Part shown: in pieces, positions 32,574 through 41,412 of the stretch
Layout of the letters: each line of letters starts with the position of its first letter
How positions within the stretch are numbered: the first letter of the stretch is position 1
NCBI GenBank assembly: GCA_038243605.1
Contig: JBBSQX010000004.1
Coordinates: 104,732 to 168,731, forward strand
DNA: 64,000 nucleotides
Direction of reading: 5' to 3'
Source of the DNA: Terrimesophilobacter sp038243605
GTDB taxonomy: Bacteria; Actinomycetota; Actinomycetes; Actinomycetales; Microbacteriaceae
The notes under the pieces: model-generated
Seen by the model: only the letters and a program-made list of their open reading frames with translations
Told to the model about the DNA's origin: nothing
Database searches by the model: none
Program-made: the position numbers and the translations under genes

Positions 32574-32633
32574 GTGCCAGCGCTAGTGCCAGGGCCAGGG
32601 CCAGTGCCAGTGCCAGTGCCAGGGTTAGTGCCC
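32574..32633. repeat. Hexanucleotide tandem repeat (GTGCCA-type, ten units)
   Basis: Ten consecutive hexamers, mostly GTGCCA with GGGCCA and degenerate units (GCGCTA, GGGTTA). It fills the gap between convergent genes; the stop codon of the SulP gene (complement of TTA 32625-32627) lies in the GGGTTA unit. Slippage-prone. Confidence 0.75.
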
Positions 32634-34148
32634 TGCGCCGAGGCCGCCGGTGAGGCGCGTGTGGAAGGCATCCGTCGTCTGGTTCATGCCGACGAGTTCG
32701 ACGGTTTTGCCACGCTGCCTGTATTTGAAGACGATGGCGTCGAGCGCGGCAACGGTGGAGGCGTCCCAAATGTGGGATTGGGTCATGTCGATCACCACGC
32801 GCTCAGGGTCTTCTGAGTACTCGAACAACGTGGTCAGATCGTTGCTTGAGGCGAAGAACAGTTCGCCGGTCACGGTGTAGTGCGCTGTCCCGATACCGGA
32901 TTCCTCGACAACGGTGCGGTCAACAGACACGAAGTGCGCGACTCGTCGCACAAAAAGTACACAGGCGACGAACACGCCAACGATCACGCCGATGGCGAGG
33001 TTGTTTGTGGCGACGACGATCGCCACCGTGGCGACCATCACAAATGTTTCGCTCTTGGGCAACCGCTTGAGGGTTGAGAGCCTGACGCTGTGCCAGTCGA
33101 ACGTTCCCACCGACACCATGATCATCACGGCAACGAGCGCCGCCATCGGGATGAGGCCAACCAGGTCACCGAGCGCGACGACGAGTATCAGCAGAAAGAG
33201 TCCGGCAAGGAAGGTGGAGATGCGCGTGCGCGCACCGGATGCTTTCACGTTGATCATGGTTTGGCCGATCATTGCGCAACCGCCCATGCCGCCGAAGAGG
33301 GCGGAGAGAATGTTGGCAACCCCCTGCGCCCAGCTTTCGCGGGTCTTGTTGGAGTGGGTGTCGGTGATGTCGTCCACGAGCTTCGCGGTTAACAGCGACT
33401 CCATGAGGCCGACGAGTGCCATCGCGAAGGCGTACGGTGCGATGATCGTCAATGTTGCCCAGTTGAGAGGAACATTTGGCATGATCAGCTCCGGCAGACT
33501 GCTCGGCAGTTCGCCTTGATCGCCGACGGTGGGTACGCTCATGGCGAAGACGATGACAATGCCGGTGACAACAAGAATCGCGATGAGTGGTGCGGGGATC
33601 ACTCGCGTGATTCTGGGCATCAAAACCATGATGATGAGTCCGAGCGCGACGAGCGGGTACACCATCCATGGAACGCCGAGAAGGTGTGGCAGTTGCGCCA
33701 TGAAGATCAGGATGGCGAGCGCATTGACGAAGCCGACCATCACGCTGCGCGGAATGAAACGCATCAGCTTTGCGACGCCGAAAAGGGCGAGCGCGATCTG
33801 AAAGATTCCGGCAAGTATCACGGTGGCGAGAAAGTAATCGACGCCGTGTTCGCGCGCCACGGGAGCAATAACAAGCGCGACCGCTCCCGTTGCGGCCGTG
33901 ATCATGGCGGGACGGCCGCCCAAAAAGGCGATCGATATGGCCATGATGAACGAGGCGAACAAGCCCATTCTCGGATCGACACCGGCGATGATCGAGAACG
34001 AAATCGCCTCCGGTATGAGAGCGAGTGCCACCACGAGCCCCGCCAACACTTCACGAGTGAGGATGCGCGGCGTCCTCAAGGCGGTCAACACCGAGGGGTT
34101 TGGTCTGTATCTGTTCTTGTCGTCAGCAGTCGTAGCATTTAAGAGCAC
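32625..34148 (-). CDS. SulP-family anion transporter with STAS domain
   Basis: About 507 residues from GTG 34148; the frame is open to ATG 34241, but the extra part has no family match. About ten to twelve membrane helices begin with the SulP motif EVLAGLVVALALIPEAISFSIIAGVDP, with GMGGCAMIGQTMINVKASG as the conserved transport core. A C-terminal STAS domain (about the last 110 residues; VVIDMTQSHIWDASTVAAL) sits in the cytoplasm. Members move sulfate, bicarbonate or dicarboxylates; the ion cannot be read from sequence. The C-terminus ends inside a hexamer repeat. It is divergent from the tetR operon. Confidence 0.9.
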   Translation of the reverse strand: MLLNATTADDKNRYRPNPSVLTALRTPRILTREVLAGLVVALALIPEAISFSIIAGVDPRMGLFASFIMAISIAFLGGRPAMITAATGAVALVIAPVAREHGVDYFLATVILAGIFQIALALFGVAKLMRFIPRSVMVGFVNALAILIFMAQLPHLLGVPWMVYPLVALGLIIMVLMPRITRVIPAPLIAILVVTGIVIVFAMSVPTVGDQGELPSSLPELIMPNVPLNWATLTIIAPYAFAMALVGLMESLLTAKLVDDITDTHSNKTRESWAQGVANILSALFGGMGGCAMIGQTMINVKASGARTRISTFLAGLFLLILVVALGDLVGLIPMAALVAVMIMVSVGTFDWHSVRLSTLKRLPKSETFVMVATVAIVVATNNLAIGVIVGVFVACVLFVRRVAHFVSVDRTVVEESGIGTAHYTVTGELFFASSNDLTTLFEYSEDPERVVIDMTQSHIWDASTVAALDAIVFKYRQRGKTVELVGMNQTTDAFHTRLTGGLGAGH

Positions 34149-34294
34149 GGTGAGTAACCCTAACCTGAGCGCGAGCTCGGCCCCGTTGGGGCGACTGTCG
34201 CAGTGTTTGACACGCACCCTCTTTGTGCCGGATACTCTCATAATCAGGCGTCTTGGACGCTTGACCCACTTGGGTTACACGAAGGGGACAGCCC

Positions 34295-34945
34295 GTGGCA
34301 CGCATTTCGTCGGCGGATCGCCGTGAAGCGATCATTCACGCTGCCCTCCGCGTGATTCAGCGTGAAGGCGTGCACGGCGCCACCACTCGAGCCATTGTCA
34401 AAGAAGCAGACATGCCGCTCGCAAGCTTTCACTACGCGTTCCGCTCCCGCGACGAAATGATGCGCGAACTCGTTGCCCACATTGTGGAGGGCGAGGGGCG
34501 CGCTGCTGCGGCCAAACTCAGCGGTGCCAACGACATCCGCACCGCGGTGCGAGCCGGTCTTCAGGCGTACTTCGACACGCTCAAGACCGAGCCGCACCGC
34601 GAGCAGGCAATGTTCGAACTGCTGCACTACTCACTGCGCACCGAGGAGCTTAGTGACCTGCCACTGGCCCAATACGAGATGTACCGGCGCACTGCTGGCG
34701 AGCTTTTGAAAGTGGGGGCGGAGGCTGTCGGGGCAACGTGGCGTTATCCGCTTGACCACGTAGCCAGACTGCTTGTGACGTTCCTCAGCGGACTCACACT
34801 CGCCTGGCTTGCCGACCGCGATGACGTCGCTGCCGCCGCCACCATGGATTTCGCCGCCGACTCGTTGGCCGCGCTCGCAGACCCCCGCAAGAGCACCACG
34901 CCAAGCATCATCCCATCTCACAGCAACAGGGAGAACACGCAATGA
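34295..34945 (+). CDS. TetR-family regulator of the glycoside operon
   Basis: A 216-residue repressor-type protein. The helix-turn-helix spans GATTRAIVKEADMPLASFHYAF (about residues 27-48, read GATTRAIVKEADMPL then ASFHYAF), followed by RSRDEMMREL. The C-terminal half matches TetR ligand-binding helices. GTG 34295 start. It overlaps the MFS gene by ATGA and leads a five-gene series, so autoregulation and control of that operon are likely. Inducer unknown; a sugar or glycoside is the natural guess from the neighbours. Confidence 0.9.
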   Translation: MARISSADRREAIIHAALRVIQREGVHGATTRAIVKEADMPLASFHYAFRSRDEMMRELVAHIVEGEGRAAAAKLSGANDIRTAVRAGLQAYFDTLKTEPHREQAMFELLHYSLRTEELSDLPLAQYEMYRRTAGELLKVGAEAVGATWRYPLDHVARLLVTFLSGLTLAWLADRDDVAAAATMDFAADSLAALADPRKSTTPSIIPSHSNRENTQ

Positions 34946-36231
34946 CGCAGCAAACATCGGTGACGGGGACGTCCGCGGCTCACTCCGAACCCACAAAGCT
35001 CGTCTCCGCAGGGTGGATCGCACTCTTCGCGACAGCGTGGTTCGGCATCTGGATGGCGCAACTCACGCCAGTGCAGTTGTTGCTTCCGCAGCAGGTCGAG
35101 GCGCACGTGCTCTCGGACAACTGGGTCGACAAGGTGGTGGCTTTCGGCATCATCTCCGGTATCGCCGGTTTCTTCGCTCTCATCGCCTACCCGCTCACCG
35201 GCGCGCTCTCCGACCGCACGACAAGCAAGTTCGGTCGCCGCCGTCCGTGGATTCTCGGTGGTGCGCTGCTTTTTGCGGGATCGCTCATCGTGCTCGGTCT
35301 GCAGTCAACAATGGTTGGTATCGGCATTCTGTGGTCGCTCACGATTATTGGTTTCTGCATGCTCACCGCTGCCCTCACCGCCACCATCTCTGACCAGGTT
35401 CCTGTGCGCCAGCGTGGGCTCGTTTCTGGTTGGATGTCGGCACCGCAGGCGGTTGGTACTATCGCTGGTCTGCTGCTCGTGGTGATGCTGAGCCTTGGGC
35501 AAGTCATCGGCTACACGTTGGTCGCGGTGCTGCTGGTACTGTTCGTGCTGCCTTTCGTTCTTCGCATTCCCGACGCCGTGCTCAACGCCGAAGACCGGCC
35601 GCCGTTCACGATGCGTGCGCTCATCCAGGGCTTTTGGATTAACCCGCGTCAGTTCCCCGACTTCGGGTGGACGTTGCTGAGCCGCATTCTCGTCAACTTC
35701 GGAAACGCGTTCGGCACCACGCTGCTTCTATACTTTCTGCAGGATGGCCTCGGTGAAGAATCTTTGGCCGCCGGAGAAGCCGCCGAGAATGGTCTGCTCA
35801 CGCTGACGCTCATCTACATGGTGTTCGTCGTTGCCGCGTCGCTCGGCCTCGGTTGGCTCTCCGACAAGCTGGGTCTGCGCAAAATCTTCGTGTTCCTTGC
35901 CGCCATCCTGCAAACTATTGCCGCACTGATGCTCGCGTTCGCACCAACATTTGGCAATGCTCAGATCGCCGCTGGGCTCCTTGGGCTCGGCTACGGATGC
36001 TTCCTCTCTGTTGACCAGGCCCTCGCCACGCAGGTGCTACCGTACGCGGCCGCGCGCGGCAAGGATCTCGGCATCATGAACATTGCCACCACTGTTCCTC
36101 AGGCGGTTGCGCCCTTGCTTGGCGCCTTCGTCGTTGCCTACTTCGTCGGCTTCCAGGGATTGTTCCTTCTCGCTGCAGTTGCCGCGCTTGTGGGTGGCCT
36201 TGCGGTCATTCCTGTGCGCAGTGTTCGTTAG
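34942..36231 (+). CDS. MFS transporter, SLC45/GPH-like sugar transporter
   Basis: A 429-residue protein with about twelve membrane helices. The loop GALSDRTTSKFGRRRPWILGG between helices 2 and 3 (two halves GALSDRTTSKF and GRRRPWILGG) is the signature seen in sucrose/maltose-type and glycoside:cation symporters. A repeat of the motif, GWLSDKLGLRK, occurs in the second half. With a GH1 beta-glucosidase in the same operon, uptake of a beta-glucoside or disaccharide is likely (inference). ATG overlaps tetR; the next ATG is 8 bases after the stop. Confidence 0.9.
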   Translation: MTQQTSVTGTSAAHSEPTKLVSAGWIALFATAWFGIWMAQLTPVQLLLPQQVEAHVLSDNWVDKVVAFGIISGIAGFFALIAYPLTGALSDRTTSKFGRRRPWILGGALLFAGSLIVLGLQSTMVGIGILWSLTIIGFCMLTAALTATISDQVPVRQRGLVSGWMSAPQAVGTIAGLLLVVMLSLGQVIGYTLVAVLLVLFVLPFVLRIPDAVLNAEDRPPFTMRALIQGFWINPRQFPDFGWTLLSRILVNFGNAFGTTLLLYFLQDGLGEESLAAGEAAENGLLTLTLIYMVFVVAASLGLGWLSDKLGLRKIFVFLAAILQTIAALMLAFAPTFGNAQIAAGLLGLGYGCFLSVDQALATQVLPYAAARGKDLGIMNIATTVPQAVAPLLGAFVVAYFVGFQGLFLLAAVAALVGGLAVIPVRSVR

Positions 36232-36238
36232 GAGTCAC

Positions 36239-37471
36239 ATGATTCTCGACAAGCCCACCAGTACCCCGTGGCTGAACCCTGCCGAATATTGGACATCGCT
36301 CAGCGCCGCCACCGCGCAGCTCGACACGCCGTTTGGCGTTCTCTCGCAGGCAGCCCTCGCGCACAACGTGCACGACCTGCTCGATCGACGCGACGAAAGC
36401 GGAGCGCCAACGACCATTCGGGTGGCGAGCAAATCGCTTCGGGTAAGGGGAGCGATCGAGGCCGTGGAGGCGATGCCCGGTTACCACGGTGTTCTCGCCT
36501 ACACGCTGCCGGAGGCGCTGTGGCTCGCCAAGACGATTACGGATGTCGTGGTCGGATACCCCACGGTTGACCGCGCCGCCATTGAGAGACTTGGCTGCGA
36601 TCAGAAACTCGCGACGCGTGTCACCGTGATGGTCGACTCGCTGGCTCATCTGGACTTCATCGATAGCGTGATTGCGCCGTCAAAGCGCGCCAGCATTCGG
36701 GTGTGCCTTGAGCTCGATGCGTCCTGGAATTCTGATGTTCTCGGCCATATGGGTACGTGGCGTTCACCCATCCATTCGGTGGAGGCCGCGAAGGCTTTTG
36801 CGCAGCAGATCTGCGAGCGACCCGGGTTTACGCTCGTCGGGATGATGGCGTACGAGGGGCAGATCGCCGGCACGGTCGACCGACCCGAAGGTCGGCCGTT
36901 GTTCGGTGCCATCGTGCGGTGGATGCAGAAGCAGTCTGCTCAGGAACTAGCTGAACGTCGAAAGGCGGCCGTCCTGGCCATTCGCGAGATCGCCGACCTT
37001 GAGTTTGTGAACGGGGGAGGCACCGGCTCGATCGAGTCGACAAGTGCGGAATCTGTGGTCACCGAGATTGCCGCAGGAAGCGGCCTGTTCGGCCCGCACC
37101 TGTTCGATCACTACGACGCATTCTTGCCGGCACCGGCCGCGGCGTTCGCGCTCTCCGTGGTGCGCAAACCAAAGCCAGACATGGCGACCGTGCTCGGCGG
37201 CGGTTGGGTCGCCTCCGGCCCACCCGCGGTCGATCGATTGCCCATTGCGGTCTGGCCTGAGGGTCTGAAGTTGGTGCCGCGTGAAATGGCGGGCGAGGTT
37301 CAAACCCCGTTTACCAACGCATCCGCTCTTTCCGTAGGAGACCGTGTGTGGTTTCGGCACACGAAGGCGGGGGAGTTGGCGGAGCACCTCAATGAGGTCG
37401 CGATCGTGGACGGCGACCGGATTGTGAACACTTTGCCCACGTATCGTGGAGAAGGAAAATTGTGGCTATGA
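36239..37471 (+). CDS. PLP-dependent amino acid deaminase/aldolase (alanine racemase-like fold)
   Basis: About 410 residues from ATG 36239 (GGAG just upstream). The N-terminal TIM-barrel holds the PLP lysine in RVASKSLRVRG (about residue 64), with LELDASW and GMMAYEGQIAG; the C-terminal beta domain ends LNEVAIVDG. This is the family of D-threonine aldolase/D-serine deaminase-like enzymes, usually annotated amino acid deaminase/aldolase. Substrate unknown. It is coupled to the transporter upstream and, by overlap, to the oxidase downstream. Why such an enzyme belongs in a sugar operon is not explained; the grouping recurs in actinobacteria as I recall. Confidence 0.88.
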   Translation: MILDKPTSTPWLNPAEYWTSLSAATAQLDTPFGVLSQAALAHNVHDLLDRRDESGAPTTIRVASKSLRVRGAIEAVEAMPGYHGVLAYTLPEALWLAKTITDVVVGYPTVDRAAIERLGCDQKLATRVTVMVDSLAHLDFIDSVIAPSKRASIRVCLELDASWNSDVLGHMGTWRSPIHSVEAAKAFAQQICERPGFTLVGMMAYEGQIAGTVDRPEGRPLFGAIVRWMQKQSAQELAERRKAAVLAIREIADLEFVNGGGTGSIESTSAESVVTEIAAGSGLFGPHLFDHYDAFLPAPAAAFALSVVRKPKPDMATVLGGGWVASGPPAVDRLPIAVWPEGLKLVPREMAGEVQTPFTNASALSVGDRVWFRHTKAGELAEHLNEVAIVDGDRIVNTLPTYRGEGKLWL

Positions 37472-38823
37472 CGAACGTTGGAGTTCAGGGGGGCGTCGGC
37501 GCAGCGAGCCTGCTGCTGCCTGGGCGTCCTTGGCGCAACTGGGGGCGCGTCGAAAGCGCGAACCCGACGCACATTGCCCGCCCGACGAGCGTCGAAGAGG
37601 TCGTCGCGGTCGTGGAGCGCGCGCGTGAGTTGAACCTTCCCGTCAAGGCGGTGGGTGCAGGCCACAGTTTTACGGCAATCGCGGCGGCCCCCGGTATCCA
37701 AATGGATCTGGCTGGTCTCGATGGTGTGCTTCACGTTGATGCAAAACTCCGACAGGTTACGCTCGGCGCTGGAACGAACTTGTACCAGCTTCCTGCGCTG
37801 CTCGCCCCGCACGGTCTCGCGATGGAGAATCTCGGTGACATTGACCGTCAAACCATCGCAGGGGCGACTTCCACCGGCACCCACGGCACGGGGGAGTCGT
37901 TCCCTGGAATATCGGCGCAACTCGTCGCCGCAACACTTGTCACAGGCGACGGTTCGATTCTTCGCGTGAGCGAGTCAGAGAATGTAGAACTCCTTCCTGC
38001 CGTAAAGCTCGGCCTCGGTGCGCTCGGCATTCTCGTTGAAGTTACGGTGCAGTGTGTTCCGGCGTTCGCGCTTCATGCCCTTGAACGCCCAGAGTCTTTC
38101 GATGCTGTGCTCGACGACTATCGTGCCCGGGTGAATTCGGTCGATCACTTTGAGTTTTACTGGTTTCCGCACACCGACAGCGTGCTCACCAAAACGAACA
38201 CGCGCTTGCCAGCGGATACTGAGCTGCACCCGATGAGTTCGGCGAAGCGCTGGTTTGATGACACCTTCATGTCTAACGGAGTCTTCGCGCTCAGTTGCGC
38301 CGCGGGTAACGGCATTCCTGCCGCCATTCCCGGCATTAACAGGCTGGCCAGCAAGTTGACCGGCGACCGGGAATTCACCGACACCTCCACTTCCGTGTTT
38401 ACGACGAAACGTACGGTGCCGTTTCGCGAGATGGAGTACGCGATCCCGCGCGAGGCGATTCCGGATGCGGTTCGCGCCGTGCGCAAGCTCATCGCTGACC
38501 GTGGGTGGCGCATTTCGTTCCCCATCGAGGTGCGCGCAGCCGCGGCAGACGACTTGTGGATGTCGACCGCGCAGGGCCGCGAGTCTGGCTACGTGGCGGT
38601 GCATCGGTACTGGCGCGAGAACCACCTCGAGTACTTTCGTGCCGTCGAAGACATCATGCGGGGGTTTGATGGCCGACCGCACTGGGGCAAAATACACTTC
38701 CAGGATGCTGACTCACTTTCTGCGAACTATCCGCACTTCAACGACTTTCTTGCCGTGCGTGACCGCCTCGACCCTGAACGTATCTTTACCAACCCTTACC
38801 TTGAGAGGGTGCTGGGAAAATGA
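37462..38823 (+). CDS. FAD-dependent sugar-lactone (polyol) oxidase, L-gulono/D-arabinono-1,4-lactone oxidase family
   Basis: A 453-residue flavoenzyme of the VAO/ALO group. FAD-domain features are NWGRVESANP, VGAGHSFTAIAAA and GATSTGTHGTG. The C-terminal ALO domain ends with RPHWGKIH, the conserved H-W-x-K motif. Bacterial relatives oxidise gulono-lactone, xylitol or other polyols with oxygen, producing hydrogen peroxide. Start GTG 37462 is preferred (GGAGAAGG 6 bases upstream); ATG 37468 overlaps the previous stop. The fourth gene of the operon. Confidence 0.9.
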   Translation: MAMTNVGVQGGVGAASLLLPGRPWRNWGRVESANPTHIARPTSVEEVVAVVERARELNLPVKAVGAGHSFTAIAAAPGIQMDLAGLDGVLHVDAKLRQVTLGAGTNLYQLPALLAPHGLAMENLGDIDRQTIAGATSTGTHGTGESFPGISAQLVAATLVTGDGSILRVSESENVELLPAVKLGLGALGILVEVTVQCVPAFALHALERPESFDAVLDDYRARVNSVDHFEFYWFPHTDSVLTKTNTRLPADTELHPMSSAKRWFDDTFMSNGVFALSCAAGNGIPAAIPGINRLASKLTGDREFTDTSTSVFTTKRTVPFREMEYAIPREAIPDAVRAVRKLIADRGWRISFPIEVRAAAADDLWMSTAQGRESGYVAVHRYWRENHLEYFRAVEDIMRGFDGRPHWGKIHFQDADSLSANYPHFNDFLAVRDRLDPERIFTNPYLERVLGK

Positions 38824-40262
38824 ACGGCCTCAGCCATTCCCGTAGCCCGCGCTACAGCGAATTAACCGAGCCTGCTTCTTTTGCGGAACGCATCCCGAAA
38901 GGTTTCACCATGGGGGTGGCGACGGCAGCATTCCAGATTGAGGGCGCCGTCAGAGAGGGCGGCCGCGGTCAGTCAACGTGGGACACGTTTATGGGGCAAC
39001 CTGGCCGCATTCAGGATGGCAGCGATGCCTCTGTCGCAGACGACCACTATCACCGCTACCGCGAAGATGTTGCGCTCATGAAGGAGCTCGGTGTCGACTC
39101 CTATCGACTCTCGCTCTCGTGGCCGCGCATCCAACCCGGGGGCAAGGGCCCCGGCAACAAAGAGGGCATCGCCTTCTACGACCGACTGCTCGACGAGCTG
39201 TTGGCTGCCGGCATCCGCCCCATGGTCACCCTGTATCACTGGGATACGCCCGAAGAGCTGGCGAAGGCCGGTGGCTGGATGACACGCGACACGGCGAAGC
39301 GCCTCGGCGACTTCGCGGAGATTGCCGGTAATGCTTTCGGCGACCGGGTGGACCAGTGGGTCACGATCAACGAACCCACCACGGTGACGCTCAACGGGTA
39401 CGCGCTTGGACTGCATGCGCCGGGCGAAGAGTTGCTGTTCGACGCGCTTCCGGCTGCGCACCACCAGTTGCTCGGCCACGGCCTCGCTGTGCAGGGCTTG
39501 CGTTCAGCGGGTGTCAAGGGTGGCATCGGCATCACCAACGTGCATTCACCGATTGTGCCAGCGCGGGACCGCTTCACGGATCGTTTCTTCGCCAAGGTCT
39601 TCGATATCGTTCACAACCGCATCTTCGCCGACCCCGTTCTGCTGGGAACATACCCGAAGCCGCCGTTCGGCTCCGGCAAGCTGTTCCGTGCACTCACCGA
39701 GGTCGATCCAGAAGACCTCAAGACCATCCACCAGCCACTCGACTTTTACGGCCTCAACTACTACATGCCCACGCGCATCAAGGCGGGTGCGCAGAAGGAC
39801 GGCATGACACCGGATGGCGAGGTGGAGCGTATGAAAGACGTTCCGTTTTCGCTGATCCCGTTCCCCGAGTATCCGACCACGGGGTTTGGTTGGCCGATAG
39901 CACCTGAGTATTTGAGAGTCACGTTGAACGAGATCGTGGAGCGTTACGGTGACGCACTGCCACCCGTCTACATCACCGAAAGTGGTGTGAGCTTTGCTGA
40001 TGAGCCAGATGCCGATGGCGGCTTCCACGACGAAAAGCGCATCGACTATGTTGCCGAGCACCTCGCGATCATCCTCGAGGGTGCGCGTGGGATCGATCTC
40101 AGGGGTTACTACGTCTGGTCGTTCCTCGACAACTGGGAGTGGGCTGCTGGGTATGCTCAGCGCTTCGGCCTCGTGCACGTCGACTTCGGCACGCAGAAGC
40201 GAACCCCGAAGGATTCGTACCGCTGGCTACAGGAAGTACTCGCAGCCCGTCCCGTTCCTTGA
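38820..40262 (+). CDS. GH1 beta-glucosidase
   Basis: A 480-residue glycoside hydrolase family 1 enzyme, TIM barrel, retaining mechanism. The acid/base Glu is E185 in TINEPTT and the nucleophile Glu lies in YITESGV (about residue 389); GVATAAFQIEGA is the N-terminal family signature. No signal peptide, so cytoplasmic hydrolysis of imported beta-glucosides is expected, consistent with the transporter in the operon. ATG overlaps the oxidase gene (ATGA). The last two residues (VP) and the TGA stop come from a dispersed repeat copy, as in mfd. Confidence 0.95.
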   Translation: MNGLSHSRSPRYSELTEPASFAERIPKGFTMGVATAAFQIEGAVREGGRGQSTWDTFMGQPGRIQDGSDASVADDHYHRYREDVALMKELGVDSYRLSLSWPRIQPGGKGPGNKEGIAFYDRLLDELLAAGIRPMVTLYHWDTPEELAKAGGWMTRDTAKRLGDFAEIAGNAFGDRVDQWVTINEPTTVTLNGYALGLHAPGEELLFDALPAAHHQLLGHGLAVQGLRSAGVKGGIGITNVHSPIVPARDRFTDRFFAKVFDIVHNRIFADPVLLGTYPKPPFGSGKLFRALTEVDPEDLKTIHQPLDFYGLNYYMPTRIKAGAQKDGMTPDGEVERMKDVPFSLIPFPEYPTTGFGWPIAPEYLRVTLNEIVERYGDALPPVYITESGVSFADEPDADGGFHDEKRIDYVAEHLAIILEGARGIDLRGYYVWSFLDNWEWAAGYAQRFGLVHVDFGTQKRTPKDSYRWLQEVLAARPVP

Positions 40263-40310
40263 GGCTCTCGAAGGGATGTGTCCTCGTTCCTTGAGGCTCT
40301 CGAAAGGAAC
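40254..40310. repeat. Dispersed palindromic repeat, copies 7 and 8 in tandem
   Basis: Copy 7 (40254-40277) begins GTTCCTTGAGG and supplies the beta-glucosidase TGA (40260-40262). Copy 8 (40286-40310) has perfect 7-bp arms GTTCCTT and AAGGAAC around GAGGCTCTCGA, the best-preserved member. Confidence 0.75.
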
Positions 40311-40407
40311 CGGCAAGTCGGTGATCAAGCATTCGCTGTCACAACGGACTCTTGTACGGTTGGCACCACTGTTTGCACAATGAAATTTGACACGAGAGCC
40401 GTAAAAA

Positions 40408-41244
40408 ATGGACCAGGTGACCCGATCCACGAAGCAAATTGGAACGTTCATTCTCTATACGTTCCTCATTTCGTGGTTGTCATGGAGCATCATCATTGTG
40501 GGAAACACATACTTCGATGCTTTGTGGTACGGACAACCACTGTTCTGGATACCGATGCTGATCGGAGGTTTAGGGCCAGCCATCAGCGTCTTCATCATCT
40601 ATAGAAAATCAAAACAAGAATTTAAAGAAAAGTCGTTTCTTAGGTTTGTGTTTTATCAGAAATTGGATCGTAGAGCGTGGCTCATTTTCATCGCTTACTT
40701 GGTCTGGCGTTTTTCTATGGTGTGGTTTGCCTTCGGTATTAGCGAGCCGATAGCGATTATTTACCTGTTTATCAATCTTCCGCTGTTCGTCCTCGGCGGT
40801 GGTTTTGAAGAGATCGGCTGGCGTGGATATTTGCAACCGCTACTCGAGAAGAGAACCAATTACATCGTTTCTGTTCTTCTCGTCGGAGTAATTTGGGGCA
40901 TTTGGCATTTACCACTGTGGCTGATAATTGGCACTGTTCAGAGTGCATTGCCCTTTGGTTTGTACATGCTTTTAGCCATAATTTTGAGTGTAACTTTCAC
41001 AGCGATATACAAGTACACCAAGAGTATTTTGCTTTGTGTTCTGAGCCATGCATGGTTTAACGGGTGTATCGGGTTAGCCGTTTACATAGGTAGCAGCGGA
41101 TATTTGCAGTTAAATTTGAGTTGGAAAGTGTTCTTGGTTTTCACTATCGAGTTCGTTGTTTCCCTTATTCTGGCGATAAGAATTGTTTCTCAACGCAAGA
41201 AGAGCAATTTTGCGTCGATCGGTGAACCAATTGAGTCGAATTGA
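40408..41244 (+). CDS. CPBP-family intramembrane metalloprotease, AT-rich foreign gene
   Basis: A 278-residue multi-pass membrane protein. CPBP motifs are EEIGWRG (E134, E135, R139), IWHLPLW (H167) and LSHAWFN (about H216). Composition is strikingly unlike its neighbours: counted lines 40621 and 40981 are 35% and 33% GC, against 63% at 39181. Lys, Ile and Asn codons are frequent. This points to recent transfer from a low-GC donor, probably a Firmicutes-like genome. Family members protect against bacteriocins or process prenylated peptides; substrate unknown. No integrase or IS is next to it, but two repeat copies lie upstream. Confidence 0.92.
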   Translation: MDQVTRSTKQIGTFILYTFLISWLSWSIIIVGNTYFDALWYGQPLFWIPMLIGGLGPAISVFIIYRKSKQEFKEKSFLRFVFYQKLDRRAWLIFIAYLVWRFSMVWFAFGISEPIAIIYLFINLPLFVLGGGFEEIGWRGYLQPLLEKRTNYIVSVLLVGVIWGIWHLPLWLIIGTVQSALPFGLYMLLAIILSVTFTAIYKYTKSILLCVLSHAWFNGCIGLAVYIGSSGYLQLNLSWKVFLVFTIEFVVSLILAIRIVSQRKKSNFASIGEPIESN

Positions 41245-41412
41245 TTCTTGGCTGTATCACCAGTCGATCGACTGGTGTTCCGTGCGACCCCAGCCACAAA
41301 CCGACGTATTCCCAGCAGCAACCGACGTTGTTTTGGCTATAGTTGACGATGACGCAGCGCGCCGTGGGGCGAGCAGCGCGTAAGCCCGACAGCCAAAAAG
41401 GAGCTTTCTGTC

